Source of the DNA: an uncultured Candidatus Peregrinibacteria bacterium
Lineage (GTDB): Bacteria > Patescibacteriota > Gracilibacteria > Peribacterales > Peribacteraceae
Direction of reading: 5' to 3'
Length of the DNA stretch: 46,961 bases
Assembly: GCA_937863435.1 (NCBI GenBank)
Contig: CALMES010000089.1
Coordinates: 1 to 46,961, forward strand
A program made the translations under genes and the position numbers. The notes beneath the pieces were generated by a model. The model was not told where the DNA came from. It worked only from the letters and a program-made list of their open reading frames with translations, and made no database searches. Shown here piece after piece: positions 32,859 through 40,630 of the stretch; position 1 is the first letter of the stretch, and each line of letters begins with the position of its first letter.

Positions 32859-33638
32859 TTAAAAAGCCACACGGAGATATTCCGTCACCTCCGCTCCGTC
32901 CAGCATATGTCCGACTGTCCTGCTCGGATCTTTGACGAATGCCTGCGTGACAAGCGCATTCTCTTCGCGGAACTTCTTCTCTTTGCCGAGCATGATCTTC
33001 TCGAGAATCTCCGGCGGCTTCTTGCCTGCGTCTTTGGCCATCTGCTCCTTCCAGATTTCGCGCTCTTTTGCGATCAATTCGGTCGGAACATGTTCTGGCA
33101 TTTTGTACATCGGACTCATGGCTGCAGCATGCATGGCAGCATCGACCGCCTGGTCTTTCGTTCCTTTGGACAAGCCGATCACCACACCGATTTTGCGATT
33201 GCTGTGCACGTATGTGCCGATAACCGGAGCGGAGAGCATTGCCGTTTCGCCAACCGAGATGTTTTCGCCCAGTTCAAGCACTGCGGCAGGCACCTTCTCA
33301 CCGGCGACAGTCTCGAATCCTTCCGGACCCTTGTCATGCAACGCCTGTGCCAGCATCTGACCGACTTTGACGAAGTTGTCGGAACGCCCGACGAAATCCG
33401 TTTCGCACTTCAGCATGACGACAGCGGCTTTCTTGCCGTCTGTGGCAATGAAAATACCGCCTTCGCTCTGCATGCGATCTGCCTTTTTGATAGCCTGAGC
33501 TTTGCCTTTCTTGCGCAGGATGTCGATCGCCATCGACTCATCGCCGTTGGCTTCTTCTAACGCTTTCTTGGATTCAAGAATGCCGGCACCGGTACGAGCG
33601 CGCAGCTGCGCGACTTGGGAAGCGGAGATTGTTGTCAT
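32859..33638 (-). CDS. tsf: Translation elongation factor Ts
   Basis: Guanine nucleotide exchange factor for EF-Tu. The N-terminal UBA-like domain holds the LRARTGAGILESKKALEEA signature that contacts EF-Tu. The core follows with CETDFVGRSDNFV and the dimerisation part. The length of 259 residues is slightly shorter than E. coli EF-Ts. It lies downstream of rpsB on the same strand, the near-universal arrangement, with a 117-bp spacer that contains an inverted repeat. The ATG at 33638 is the family start. Confidence 0.97.
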   Translation of the reverse strand: MTTISASQVAQLRARTGAGILESKKALEEANGDESMAIDILRKKGKAQAIKKADRMQSEGGIFIATDGKKAAVVMLKCETDFVGRSDNFVKVGQMLAQALHDKGPEGFETVAGEKVPAAVLELGENISVGETAMLSAPVIGTYVHSNRKIGVVIGLSKGTKDQAVDAAMHAAAMSPMYKMPEHVPTELIAKEREIWKEQMAKDAGKKPPEILEKIMLGKEKKFREENALVTQAFVKDPSRTVGHMLDGAEVTEYLRVAF

Positions 33639-33691
33639 AAGTATAAGGGGAATGAAGTGGGTGAATGAGTGATTGAATCAGAGAAGCGATA

Positions 33692-33731
33692 AGCGGTAAG
33701 TCAATGTGCTAGCCGTTTATCGCTTACCGCT
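33692..33731. repeat. Inverted repeat between rpsB and tsf
   Basis: agcggtaag (33692-33700) and cttaccgct (33723-33731) are exact complements separated by 22 nt. gataagc/gtttatc-like sequence lies close by. No T-run follows on the minus strand. It could be a processing site or attenuator that adjusts tsf relative to rpsB. Confidence 0.6.
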
Positions 33732-33755
33732 GCTCAGTGGCTATCAGTCTATCAA

Positions 33756-34466
33756 TTAGTTCGCGTCCTTGTTAGCCGCCTCAGCTTTTGGCTTGGCATC
33801 CTGCAATTCGGACTGAATGGCGTCCAGGATAATCTTGATGGACTGGACGGCATCATCGTTCGCCGGAATGAAGACCTTGAAGTTGTCCGGGTCTGCATTG
33901 CTGTCACAAATGCCATATACCGGAATACCCAGCTTGCGGGCCTCAAGCACGGCAACATGGTCGCGCACGGCATCGACAACGAACACAGCATCCGGCAAGC
34001 CTGTCATGCTGGACACACCGGACAAGCCGGCATCCAGTTTGGCCAATTCCTTGCGAAGTGCGGTCTGTTCCTTCTTGGTGTACTTTTCGATCTCGCCTGT
34101 CTTAAAAGAATTCTGAAGATCCAGGTAGTAGCGGATACGGTGCTTGATGGTTGCCCAGTTTGTCAGCAAGCCCGGAACCCATTTCTTGGTGACAACCGGC
34201 TGGTGGATTGCCTTGCTGATGTGCTCGATGAGGAGCAGGCTTTGCGCCTTTGTTGATACGAAAAGAATGGTCTTGCCCGATTTCTGTAACGAACGGAGTT
34301 CGTCACAGACTTTCTTGAGGGCATCGTGCGTCCTCTCGAGATCGAAGATATGAATACCCTTGCGAGTGCCATAGAGGAACGGCTTCATTTTCGGGTTCCA
34401 CTTTTCTTTGCGGTGACCAAAGTGGCAGGCGTGGTCGAGGAGCTCTTTTGGGCTAGGTATAGCCAT
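33756..34466 (-). CDS. rpsB: 30S ribosomal protein uS2
   Basis: Ribosomal protein S2, 236 residues, of the small-subunit solvent side. It has the N-terminal LLDHACHFGHRKEKWNPKMKPF signature region, IHIFDLERTHDALK, FVSTKAQS, VTKKWVPGLLTNW, and DAVFVVDAVRDHVAVLEARKLGIPVYGICDSNADPD. Everything expected is present. It is the first gene of the rpsB-tsf operon and sits behind a leader of about 260 nt. S2 represses its own operon through the leader in E. coli and others, so the same may apply here. Confidence 0.97.
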   Translation of the reverse strand: MAIPSPKELLDHACHFGHRKEKWNPKMKPFLYGTRKGIHIFDLERTHDALKKVCDELRSLQKSGKTILFVSTKAQSLLLIEHISKAIHQPVVTKKWVPGLLTNWATIKHRIRYYLDLQNSFKTGEIEKYTKKEQTALRKELAKLDAGLSGVSSMTGLPDAVFVVDAVRDHVAVLEARKLGIPVYGICDSNADPDNFKVFIPANDDAVQSIKIILDAIQSELQDAKPKAEAANKDAN

Positions 34467-34730
34467 AATAATGAGAATGAAGAATTAAGAATGTAGAATG
34501 AAGAATTGAACTTTCAGATTCAAAGAATTCATATTCGTAATTCACAATTCGTGATTCGTAATTCGTGTAAGACACGAACTAGGCAATATCGATCTATGAT
34601 GAATGAATTCCTTGGATCAAACTTCTAACGTCTTTTCACCCGTAATGCGGAGGGAGCGGAAGTTCACTCTTCGACAGGCTCAGAGTGGCACTTCGTGCCA
34701 GGACCGCGGTGATCAGTTAAAAGCGAAGTG
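34467..34730 (-). other. Long structured 5' leader of rpsB-tsf
   Basis: About 260 nt between the likely promoter and the rpsB ATG, with no gene of its own. It holds a 7-bp hairpin (ttcgtgt-aag-acacgaa, 34562-34578), two adjacent hairpins at 34665-34700, and AATTCGT-rich repeats (34528-34567). A leader of this size is exceptional in this window, where most messages look leaderless. I infer autoregulation by S2. I could not match it to a known rpsB leader motif by eye. Confidence 0.5.
34665..34700. repeat. REP-like double hairpin in the rpsB leader
   Basis: Two adjacent hairpins: cactct...agagtg around ttcgacaggctca (34665-34687), and tggcac-ttc-gtgcca (34686-34700). The core cttcgacaggctcag resembles a short palindromic repeat that I recall as common between genes in many unrelated bacterial genomes. 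Confidence 0.6.
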
Positions 34731-34735
34731 TGCTA

Positions 34736-34764
34736 TTTATACGCGAAATTGGCTTTGAATGCAA
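34736..34764 (-). promoter_or_regulatory. Promoter of rpsB-tsf
   Basis: On the minus strand TTGCAT (34759-34764), 17 nt, then TATAAA (34736-34741): a standard sigma-70 type promoter with both boxes. Confidence 0.6.
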
Positions 34765-34778
34765 ATAAAAGATACTTT

Positions 34779-35120
34779 TTAATATGATGAAGACGGAGGT
34801 CTGGCTGCAAAATCATTGATTGCCTGACTCAAATAGACATGAAATGGCTCGTTGGCACCTCGAATCGATTTTTCATCAATATTGGCAATTTTGTCACCTG
34901 GACCCGATAAAATGACTCCTAGACATTCTCCTCGCTTCACAAAAATTTTTTCCATAATAGTTGTTGTACTGCGATAATCGGCCCTGTTACCCCTTGGATC
35001 TTCGAGACTAAGTCTTATGCCCAAAACACTTAGACTTTGTCCAATATCAGCTAATCGCCCCATTGGACGAAGGCGCAAGCCTTTTGGATCAGTAATTGAA
35101 ATTGAATATCTTTTTTCCAT
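34779..35120 (-). CDS. HPr-like protein lacking the active-site histidine
   Basis: A 113-residue protein whose first ~85 residues follow the pattern of the phosphocarrier HPr. A first strand (YSISITDPKG) leads into GLRLRP where HPr has GLHARP, then a helix and strands. The phospho-accepting His is Arg16, while the conserved Arg and Pro remain (Arg18, Pro19). The Ser46 region is RSTTTIMEKIF. The extra ~25 C-terminal residues are a helix plus a tail. It cannot work as a PTS phosphocarrier in the standard way. No PTS gene is nearby. A regulatory or structural role is likely, as in histidine-less HPr paralogs. The fold call is from pattern only. Confidence 0.55.
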   Translation of the reverse strand: MEKRYSISITDPKGLRLRPMGRLADIGQSLSVLGIRLSLEDPRGNRADYRSTTTIMEKIFVKRGECLGVILSGPGDKIANIDEKSIRGANEPFHVYLSQAINDFAARPPSSSY

Positions 35121-35127
35121 TAATTTA

Positions 35128-35155
35128 ATTATACAATATAATAATTTTTTTGCAA
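35128..35155 (-). promoter_or_regulatory. Promoter of the HPr-like gene
   Basis: Minus strand TTGCAA (35150-35155), 16 nt, TATAAT (35128-35133), then 7 nt to the ATG at 35120. Full consensus -10, again with the transcript starting at the start codon. Confidence 0.65.
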
Positions 35156-35452
35156 TTATGCCGCAATCCCCACCTCTTCTTCCAAGCGCTTCACACGTTG
35201 TTTGATGTTTTGAATATCATCATTATTTGCACCGACAAGGTCGTGGCGAATAGTTTCGACAGCGAGATCGAAATGTGCTTTCATTCTTTCTTCTGATTGA
35301 GCAATTTTCCCATCAATATCGGCAGTAATATCTTCTCGCAACTCATCAAATTTTCCATATATAGCTTCAAATCGCATTTCATAGGAACCAATCATTTCCA
35401 TAAGCATCTGGATATCCTGCTTGGTTGCCGGTGATTGATTATTCTGCGTCAT
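35156..35452 (-). CDS. Small coiled-coil protein
   Basis: A 98-residue acidic, almost wholly helical protein. After a polar N-terminus it shows heptad patterning (KQDIQMLMEMIGSYEMRF) continuing through IAQSEERMKAHF and ending with a short leucine-zipper-like IKQRVKRLEEEV. There is no signal peptide or membrane segment. It starts 14 nt after glyS ends and is probably cotranscribed with it. I do not know its function. Similar short coiled-coil proteins are common in this kind of genome and some act as partners or toxin-antitoxin-like components. Confidence 0.75.
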   Translation of the reverse strand: MTQNNQSPATKQDIQMLMEMIGSYEMRFEAIYGKFDELREDITADIDGKIAQSEERMKAHFDLAVETIRHDLVGANNDDIQNIKQRVKRLEEEVGIAA

Positions 35453-35466
35453 GAACGCCTACGGTA

Positions 35467-36876
35467 TCACTGCATCAATTGTTGCACCAGTGTACCGATG
35501 GACACCCGTTCTTGCTTAAGCGTATCGCGATCGCGGATGGTAACCGTGTCTTTCTCGCCCTGCGCCGTATCTTCGCCGAGTGTACCGAAGTCGACGGTAA
35601 TACATTTTGGCGTGCCGATTTCGTCCTGACGGCGATAGCGCTTGCCGATAGAGCCAGTTAAGTCAAAATCAATGGTCAGATCCGTTTTGTCCAAGAGTAA
35701 TTGATACACTTCTTTCGCTTTCGCAGTTAAATGTTCTTTTTTGGAGAGCGGCAAAATGGCGACGTCCACGGGGGCGATACCTGGCTTGAACTTCATGACT
35801 ATGCGCGTTTCACCATTTTCCAATACTTCCTCATTGTACGCATCGAGCAAGACGGCAAGTGTCACACGATCAGATCCAAAGGACGGCTCCATGACGTGCG
35901 GAACAAGCTTGCGCGTTGGCACATCGGGATCGGTGTACTTAAGCTCCTGACCGCTGAATTTTTCGTGCTGCGACAAATCGTAATCGCCACGATACGCAGC
36001 AGCGGCACACAGTTCGCCCCAACCGAACGGGAATTTATATTCGATATCGGTTGTACCTTTGGAGTAGTGTGACAGCTCGTCTTTTTCGTGATCGCGCAGG
36101 CGCAAATTATCTTTGGCAACGCCGAGTGTATCGGTAATAAATTCCCAACTCATCTTCTTCCAGAGAGCAAAGATATCTTCCCACTTTGTGGCTTCCGGAT
36201 CAAAGAAATACTCGATTTCCATCTGCTCGAATTCGCGGGTGCGAAACGTAAAGTTTCCCGGTGTGATTTCGTTGCGGAACGCTTTGCCGATCTGCGCCAC
36301 GCCAAACGGCAGGCGTGGACGCATGGTATCCATCACATTCTTGAAGTTCACGAAAATTCCCTGCGCTGTTTCGGGACGCAAGTAAATATCACTCCCCTCT
36401 CCTTCTATAACACCCTGCTGCGTTTTGAACATCAGGTTGAATTTCTTGGCGTCGGTCCAATCGATAGAGCCGCAGGCCGGACATTTGATTTTCTCGGCCA
36501 TCATCATCGGCTGGATCTGCTCGATTTTCAAAATGGCAACCGCTTCGACACCGAGTTTTTCTTCGAGCAATTTGTCGCCGCGAAAGCGCTGCTTGCACTT
36601 TTTGCAATCGATGAGGGGATCTGTAAAAGAACCCACGTGTCCGCTTGCTTCCCACACTTTCGGGTTCATCAGAATGGCTGCATCGAGCCCGAACATATCG
36701 GTCCGGCCGCGCACGAATGTCTTCCACCACTGCTTTTTGACGCGGTTTTTCAGCTCCACTCCGAGCGGTCCGTAGTCCCACGTGTTAGCCAGTCCGCCGT
36801 AAATATCCGAACCCGGGAACACGAAACCTCGACGTTTGGAGAGGGAGACGATTTGATCGAGAGTGGTGGCAGGCAT
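35467..36876 (-). CDS. glyS: Glycyl-tRNA synthetase, single-chain (alpha2) type
   Basis: Class II synthetase that charges tRNA-Gly, of the homodimeric type found in archaea, eukaryotes and some bacteria, not the alpha2beta2 type. The N-terminus has RRGFVFPGSDIYGGLANTWDYGPLG, including motif 1. A CKKC...CPAC zinc-site region lies at ~97-156. Motif 2 is FRNEITPGNFTFRTREFEQME. Motif 3 lies in MEPSFGSDRVTLAVL. The anticodon-binding domain follows (VAILPLSKKEHL onward). The 469 residues are typical. The start at 36876 is the family start, and DUF3592 lies upstream on the same strand. Confidence 0.96.
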   Translation of the reverse strand: MPATTLDQIVSLSKRRGFVFPGSDIYGGLANTWDYGPLGVELKNRVKKQWWKTFVRGRTDMFGLDAAILMNPKVWEASGHVGSFTDPLIDCKKCKQRFRGDKLLEEKLGVEAVAILKIEQIQPMMMAEKIKCPACGSIDWTDAKKFNLMFKTQQGVIEGEGSDIYLRPETAQGIFVNFKNVMDTMRPRLPFGVAQIGKAFRNEITPGNFTFRTREFEQMEIEYFFDPEATKWEDIFALWKKMSWEFITDTLGVAKDNLRLRDHEKDELSHYSKGTTDIEYKFPFGWGELCAAAAYRGDYDLSQHEKFSGQELKYTDPDVPTRKLVPHVMEPSFGSDRVTLAVLLDAYNEEVLENGETRIVMKFKPGIAPVDVAILPLSKKEHLTAKAKEVYQLLLDKTDLTIDFDLTGSIGKRYRRQDEIGTPKCITVDFGTLGEDTAQGEKDTVTIRDRDTLKQERVSIGTLVQQLMQ

Positions 36877-36958
36877 GTAATTTGAGGTGAATGCGCCACT
36901 AGACTAGCAGGGTACTCAGGGGGAAGGAAGACCGCGACCGCGATAAGCCGGTGTTTGA

Positions 36959-37471
36959 TTAGCTTCTCTTCCTGGAAAATTGTCGGAGAGTGCGTGCTAT
37001 TTCCGTCAGGAGAGGTAGTAAAAAACAAATTGCGCCGATAAAGCTAATTTTTCCCAAAGCCATTGCTACAAGCCCGTTATTTGCCCCATGTACCCCCGGC
37101 TTTAAGACTGACTCACCTGTCTGCGGATCATAAAATACAACAACTGTGCTTCCGACGGGATATTGAGCGACAAAGGCCTGAGCGGCATCTTCGCCGTAGA
37201 ACCAAGTGTCACGGTCTGTAAAAGAGTAAGTACTGCCAATGCGCCATGTTTCATTTACTTTGAACTGGTAGGACAGCGAGGCAGCATATACGTAACGTCT
37301 GCGAAAATACTTCTGATGGTAATGCGACAGGATAACCGTGCCCTTCACCTGTTTCCATTGCAGGCTTTCTTGTGCCTTCTGCCGGATCGAGTACCCTGAA
37401 AAAACAAGAAACATTCCGGCAGCAACCAGAATAGTTATGACAAGTTGCCTCAGAATTTTTTCCGTTTTCAT
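36959..37471 (-). CDS. DUF3592 membrane protein
   Basis: A 170-residue protein with two membrane helices (LVITILVAAGMFLVFSGYSI near the start and MALGKISFIGAICFLLPLL near the end) around an extracytoplasmic beta-rich part. That part carries the DUF3592 pattern: KGTVILSHY, YQFKVNETWRIGSTYSF and YPVGSTVVVFYDPQTGESVLKPG. The function of the family is unknown. I chose the ATG at 37471, which places the first helix near the N-terminus, over an upstream ATG at 37534. A TACAAT box lies 16 nt upstream of 37471. Confidence 0.8.
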   Translation of the reverse strand: MKTEKILRQLVITILVAAGMFLVFSGYSIRQKAQESLQWKQVKGTVILSHYHQKYFRRRYVYAASLSYQFKVNETWRIGSTYSFTDRDTWFYGEDAAQAFVAQYPVGSTVVVFYDPQTGESVLKPGVHGANNGLVAMALGKISFIGAICFLLPLLTEIARTLRQFSRKRS

Positions 37472-37487
37472 ACAAAGATCAATGTTG

Positions 37488-37493
37488 ATTGTA
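37488..37493 (-). promoter_or_regulatory. -10 box of the DUF3592 gene
   Basis: Minus strand TACAAT in cgcTACAAT, 16 nt from the ATG at 37471. It supports that start. Confidence 0.4.
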
Positions 37494-37537
37494 GCGTATA
37501 TCATCTCCGAATATCTGTTCCTATTATTATACAATAA

Positions 37538-37546
37538 TGGTATAAT
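37538..37546 (+). promoter_or_regulatory. Extended -10 promoter of the M23 peptidase gene
   Basis: Plus strand TGGTATAAT, 44 nt before the TTG at 37591. It is divergent from the DUF3592 promoter about 45 nt away. Confidence 0.55.
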
Positions 37547-37590
37547 AGTACATTAACATACACACAAACATTCACCGGCTTGTTGCCCGT

Positions 37591-38682
37591 TTGCGTGTGC
37601 GCGCGCAGTACTACGAACATGTGCTCGGCACTGTCGCGTGCGTCGCGATTATCGCCAGCTGCAGTGTGATTGTAAACAGGCTCACCCTGCAAGCGTACGT
37701 ACCAGAGGATGTCGCGACCCTGGCTGGTCCGTGCCTTCGCCAGAGAGGGTGCAGTGCGCAGCCGCAACCGGTTTGGACGACAGCACAGCAGGAAGTATCC
37801 GGCGGCATTCATCCGGCTGCAGAAGCTGAGGCGGATGTACCCCGCAGGCAAGCCGCGCCAGAACGTGCCGCACCGCTTACACAGACCATCAGTCCGTCCG
37901 ACGAAATCCACACTGTGCCAAAACCGGTTCAGCCAGCAGCAGTTTCTGATTCGTCCTCGTCTGTCGGCGTATCGGCAGCGCCGGAAGCCACCGGCACGGA
38001 ATCCTGCGCCCCGTTCATTCGCTCGTCGTTCCCTGTCGCAAAAGTGCCAAACTGGGGTGCCATGCACACGCCTGATGAGTGGAACAGGCCATACAGCCAG
38101 ATGACCCCCGAAGATTTTGTCGCTGTTCCGCGCTATGACCTTGCGCTGCTTACAACACCGCTGAGTGTTTTGTCCGCACTGCCTGAAGGCGAATCAGTTT
38201 CCGCCATTACCGCCAAACTCTTCTATTCCACCCGCTATTTCGGCTCGTACAATATCGATGCCGGCGAATGGACAGGGCTTCATGCGGCAGTGGACTTAAA
38301 GCTCGCATTTGGCACGCCAGTCGGCGCGATTGGCGGCGGTACTGTTGCAGGTACCGGCACCGATGAGCATCTGGGCCGCTTTGTCATGATTCGCCACTGC
38401 ACATCTCAGGGTGTTTTTTACTCCGTTTACGGACACTTTGACAGGATTCTGGTCCACGCAGACCAGAGCGTCAGACCAGGTGAAACCATCGGCACCGTCG
38501 GCATGACCGGTGAGACAACTGCTGCACATGTGCATGTGGCGGTAGACCGTGAAATCGCCGGCGAAACAAGGCACTATCCGTATAGGCCCCGCTCGATGCC
38601 CGGCGCAGCGGAGGCCAAAAAGTATTCCATGAATCCCCTTACATTCATCGCGCAGTTTCGTGCCGGTGACAATAGCCGTTAA
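37591..38682 (+). CDS. M23 (LytM-type) peptidoglycan endopeptidase, membrane-anchored
   Basis: A 363-residue zinc peptidase that should cut peptide cross-links in peptidoglycan. An N-terminal anchor (VLGTVACVAIIASCSVIVN) is followed by a Pro/Ala/Ser-rich linker to ~residue 140 and the LytM domain at ~225-345. Metal-ligand and catalytic motifs are all present: LHAAVDLKLAFGTPV (His and Asp), YGHFDRI, and AAHVHVAV with the HxH. The start codon is TTG at 37591, or GTG at 37597; no ATG is available before the anchor. A promoter lies 44 nt upstream. It ends within the terminator shared with the convergent DUF11 gene. Confidence 0.9.
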   Translation: MRVRAQYYEHVLGTVACVAIIASCSVIVNRLTLQAYVPEDVATLAGPCLRQRGCSAQPQPVWTTAQQEVSGGIHPAAEAEADVPRRQAAPERAAPLTQTISPSDEIHTVPKPVQPAAVSDSSSSVGVSAAPEATGTESCAPFIRSSFPVAKVPNWGAMHTPDEWNRPYSQMTPEDFVAVPRYDLALLTTPLSVLSALPEGESVSAITAKLFYSTRYFGSYNIDAGEWTGLHAAVDLKLAFGTPVGAIGGGTVAGTGTDEHLGRFVMIRHCTSQGVFYSVYGHFDRILVHADQSVRPGETIGTVGMTGETTAAHVHVAVDREIAGETRHYPYRPRSMPGAAEAKKYSMNPLTFIAQFRAGDNSR

Positions 38683-38710
38683 AACGCCTTCCGCTTACGA
38701 AAGGCGTTTT
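38681..38710. terminator. Bidirectional intrinsic terminator
   Basis: aaaacgcctt (38681-38690), a 10-nt loop, then aaggcgtttt (38701-38710): a perfect 10-bp stem between the convergent M23 and DUF11 genes, overlapping the M23 stop codon. Confidence 0.88.
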
Positions 38711-38732
38711 ACATACAAAGAGACCGGAAGGC

Positions 38733-40487
38733 TCAGGAACAGAATGCAGGCTCCTGCAATGCATCAAGGACAAGAGATTGAGGCAGGCCCAATTGCAGCG
38801 CCAGAAGGCCGGCAATCATCTTCTGTGCCGGCATGCGATCGGATGTGTTGTACTTTAGTGTCTTGGCCATGCTGCAGATGGCATGGTTCTGATCCTCTGT
38901 TATGTCGGCAAGCGTCATGGTGCCACCTCCGAATGCCGGCGGAGCAATAGTGCTTCCACGTGTAATGAAGCGCAAAATCTGCACGAGAATATTTGTATCA
39001 TGGCCGCGGTGTGAGCTGGTATTGGAACTCGTGGATGGTGCCGGAGGATTGAAGTTCGGATTGATGTCATTGATTGATGAGGAGGACGATGAGCTCGATG
39101 ACCCTGTCGGCTCTGACGACTCACTGGAACTGGAACTGGAAGAGGAATCAGAAGAAGAAGAAGAAGAAGAAGAAGAAGAAGAAGAGGAGGAGGAACCGCA
39201 AACAACTGCCGTAGTGACAGTTGCAGACTGATTATTCCAGTCGGCAGCGTCTGGCTCTGCTGCATCTACGGTAGCGGCGGCAGAAAAAGTCAGGCCGCAT
39301 TCCAGTGATTCCAGAGCGGAGAAGACGACAGACGAGACGGCGACATCGCCCGATTGCAATAACGAATTGGTGCATACCACGTTGGCGCCGTTTTGCACGC
39401 ACGAAGGCGAAGAGAGCGGTTGCTGGAATGTCAAACCAAGCGGAACCGGCAGCACTGCCTGCACCGCGCTGGCGCTGGTCGGTCCGTTGTTTTTTACTGT
39501 CACGGCATAGGTCATGGTTCCGCCGGGTGCAACGATGCTGGAACCGGTAAGTGTAACACTCATGTCTGCCATGGGCGGCACGGGGCAGGTAATAGTTGAT
39601 GACAGCCCGCTTACTTCGTTATTTGTCATGTCCGGATCCGCCTGCCCAAAAGAAGCTTCTACGTGTGCAGCCGGAATACTGATAACAGCGCCGCATGCCA
39701 ATGTACTGACAGGATTGGCGTAAACGGTATAGACGCGATCCTCCCCTGCAGGCAAAGCTGTTGCCTGCGGAAGGCATACAAAATCCTGACCGAAAGAAGA
39801 TCCGACACAGTGCAACGACGTACTGCCATTGAATGCATACCCTGCAGGCAGATTGCCGCGGATTACTGTCTGACTAGCTGGCTGCGGTCCGGCATTGTGC
39901 ACTGTCAGCCGGAGTGCAAGCGGCGCACTCTGATCCAGAGTCGCATCCGCGGAAACATGGAGTGACAAGTCTGCCTGGGGTGGCTGTGCTTCAACAGGGC
40001 ATGTGATAGCAAACGATGTGGCAGCACTGACATTGTTTGTCATATCCGGATCATTTCCGGCTGGTACCGACTCCACGCTTACAGATGCCAGCGAGACGAC
40101 CGTTTGGCAATCAAATGTACGAACAGGCTTGGCATAGACTGTATAGACGTAATCCATTCCTGCCTCCAGCGGCGATCCAATGCCCAAGCATACAAATTCC
40201 GGGCCGAAAGAGGATCCGACACATCCGCGCGACGCACTTCCGTCAAACGCATACCCTTCCGGAATCAATCCACGGGCAATAGGTTGAGGCGCCGCCTCCG
40301 GTCCTGCATTGTGAATCGTCACCGCGAGTACCATCGGCGCTGTTGCAGCGACTGAGGGCTGCACGGCAACCGAAACCGACAGATCCGCTCCGCCGTCAGA
40401 AAATGCGGAAAAAGGCGCGCTAGCCGAGGTTACGAATAAAAAAGCAGACAGAACGACAGCTGCTTTGGTGCGAAGGGCAAACGGCAT
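38733..40487 (-). CDS. Secreted DUF11-repeat protein with poly-serine linker
   Basis: A 584-residue exported protein. The signal peptide (KAAVVLSAFLFVTSASA) is followed by three DUF11/CARDB-like beta-sandwich repeats, each starting ADLSV/ADLSL/ADMSV. Each has a VTIHNAGP or VTVKNNGP core and a pair of Cys, and the first two have a DPDMTNN end. A poly-serine linker follows, broken only by a few Asp/Glu/Pro. The C-terminal ~130 residues form a conserved-looking helical domain with several Cys (MTLADITEDQNHAICSMAKT). I chose the start MPFALRTK at 40487, because the upstream ATG at 40508 lies about 3 nt from the -10 box. It is probably a surface or matrix protein. Confidence 0.82.
   Translation of the reverse strand: MPFALRTKAAVVLSAFLFVTSASAPFSAFSDGGADLSVSVAVQPSVAATAPMVLAVTIHNAGPEAAPQPIARGLIPEGYAFDGSASRGCVGSSFGPEFVCLGIGSPLEAGMDYVYTVYAKPVRTFDCQTVVSLASVSVESVPAGNDPDMTNNVSAATSFAITCPVEAQPPQADLSLHVSADATLDQSAPLALRLTVHNAGPQPASQTVIRGNLPAGYAFNGSTSLHCVGSSFGQDFVCLPQATALPAGEDRVYTVYANPVSTLACGAVISIPAAHVEASFGQADPDMTNNEVSGLSSTITCPVPPMADMSVTLTGSSIVAPGGTMTYAVTVKNNGPTSASAVQAVLPVPLGLTFQQPLSSPSCVQNGANVVCTNSLLQSGDVAVSSVVFSALESLECGLTFSAAATVDAAEPDAADWNNQSATVTTAVVCGSSSSSSSSSSSSSSSDSSSSSSSSESSEPTGSSSSSSSSSINDINPNFNPPAPSTSSNTSSHRGHDTNILVQILRFITRGSTIAPPAFGGGTMTLADITEDQNHAICSMAKTLKYNTSDRMPAQKMIAGLLALQLGLPQSLVLDALQEPAFCS
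39151..39183. repeat. GAA/TTC trinucleotide microsatellite (11 units)
   Basis: Eleven perfect GAA units, flanked by imperfect gga/agg triplets, encode part of the poly-serine linker of the DUF11 protein on the minus strand. Triplet slippage here changes linker length without breaking the frame. Confidence 0.95.
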
Positions 40488-40511
40488 AAAAAGTGGGTAA
40501 GTAAGCATTCA

Positions 40512-40539
40512 TTTATACTCCATATAGGCATATTGTCAA
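40512..40539 (-). promoter_or_regulatory. Promoter of the DUF11-repeat gene
   Basis: Minus strand TTGACA (40534-40539), 16 nt, TATAAA (40512-40517). Full -35 consensus, the best in the window, 24 nt before the ATG at 40487. Confidence 0.7.
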
Positions 40540-40609
40540 TATTTCCCTGCCATAGCTCATGCAGCCACACACTCAAACAGATTTCTGCTTAGACTACAGA
40601 CAATTTTTA

Positions 40610-40618
40610 TGCTATAAT
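40610..40618 (+). promoter_or_regulatory. Extended -10 promoter of the PrsW-type protease gene
   Basis: TGCTATAAT, 12 nt before the ATG at 40631. It excludes the in-frame ATG at 40559, which lies upstream of the promoter. Confidence 0.65.
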
Positions 40619-40630
40619 AATCAGATTTTC

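Noticed and set aside
33639..33755. A tRNA or small RNA between rpsB and tsf
   Set aside because: Only a 9-bp inverted repeat is present; no cloverleaf or T-loop sequence could be found.
34579..34664. A tRNA or riboswitch in the rpsB leader
   Set aside because: No GGTTCRA T-loop or known aptamer core could be recognised; only simple hairpins and AT-rich repeats.
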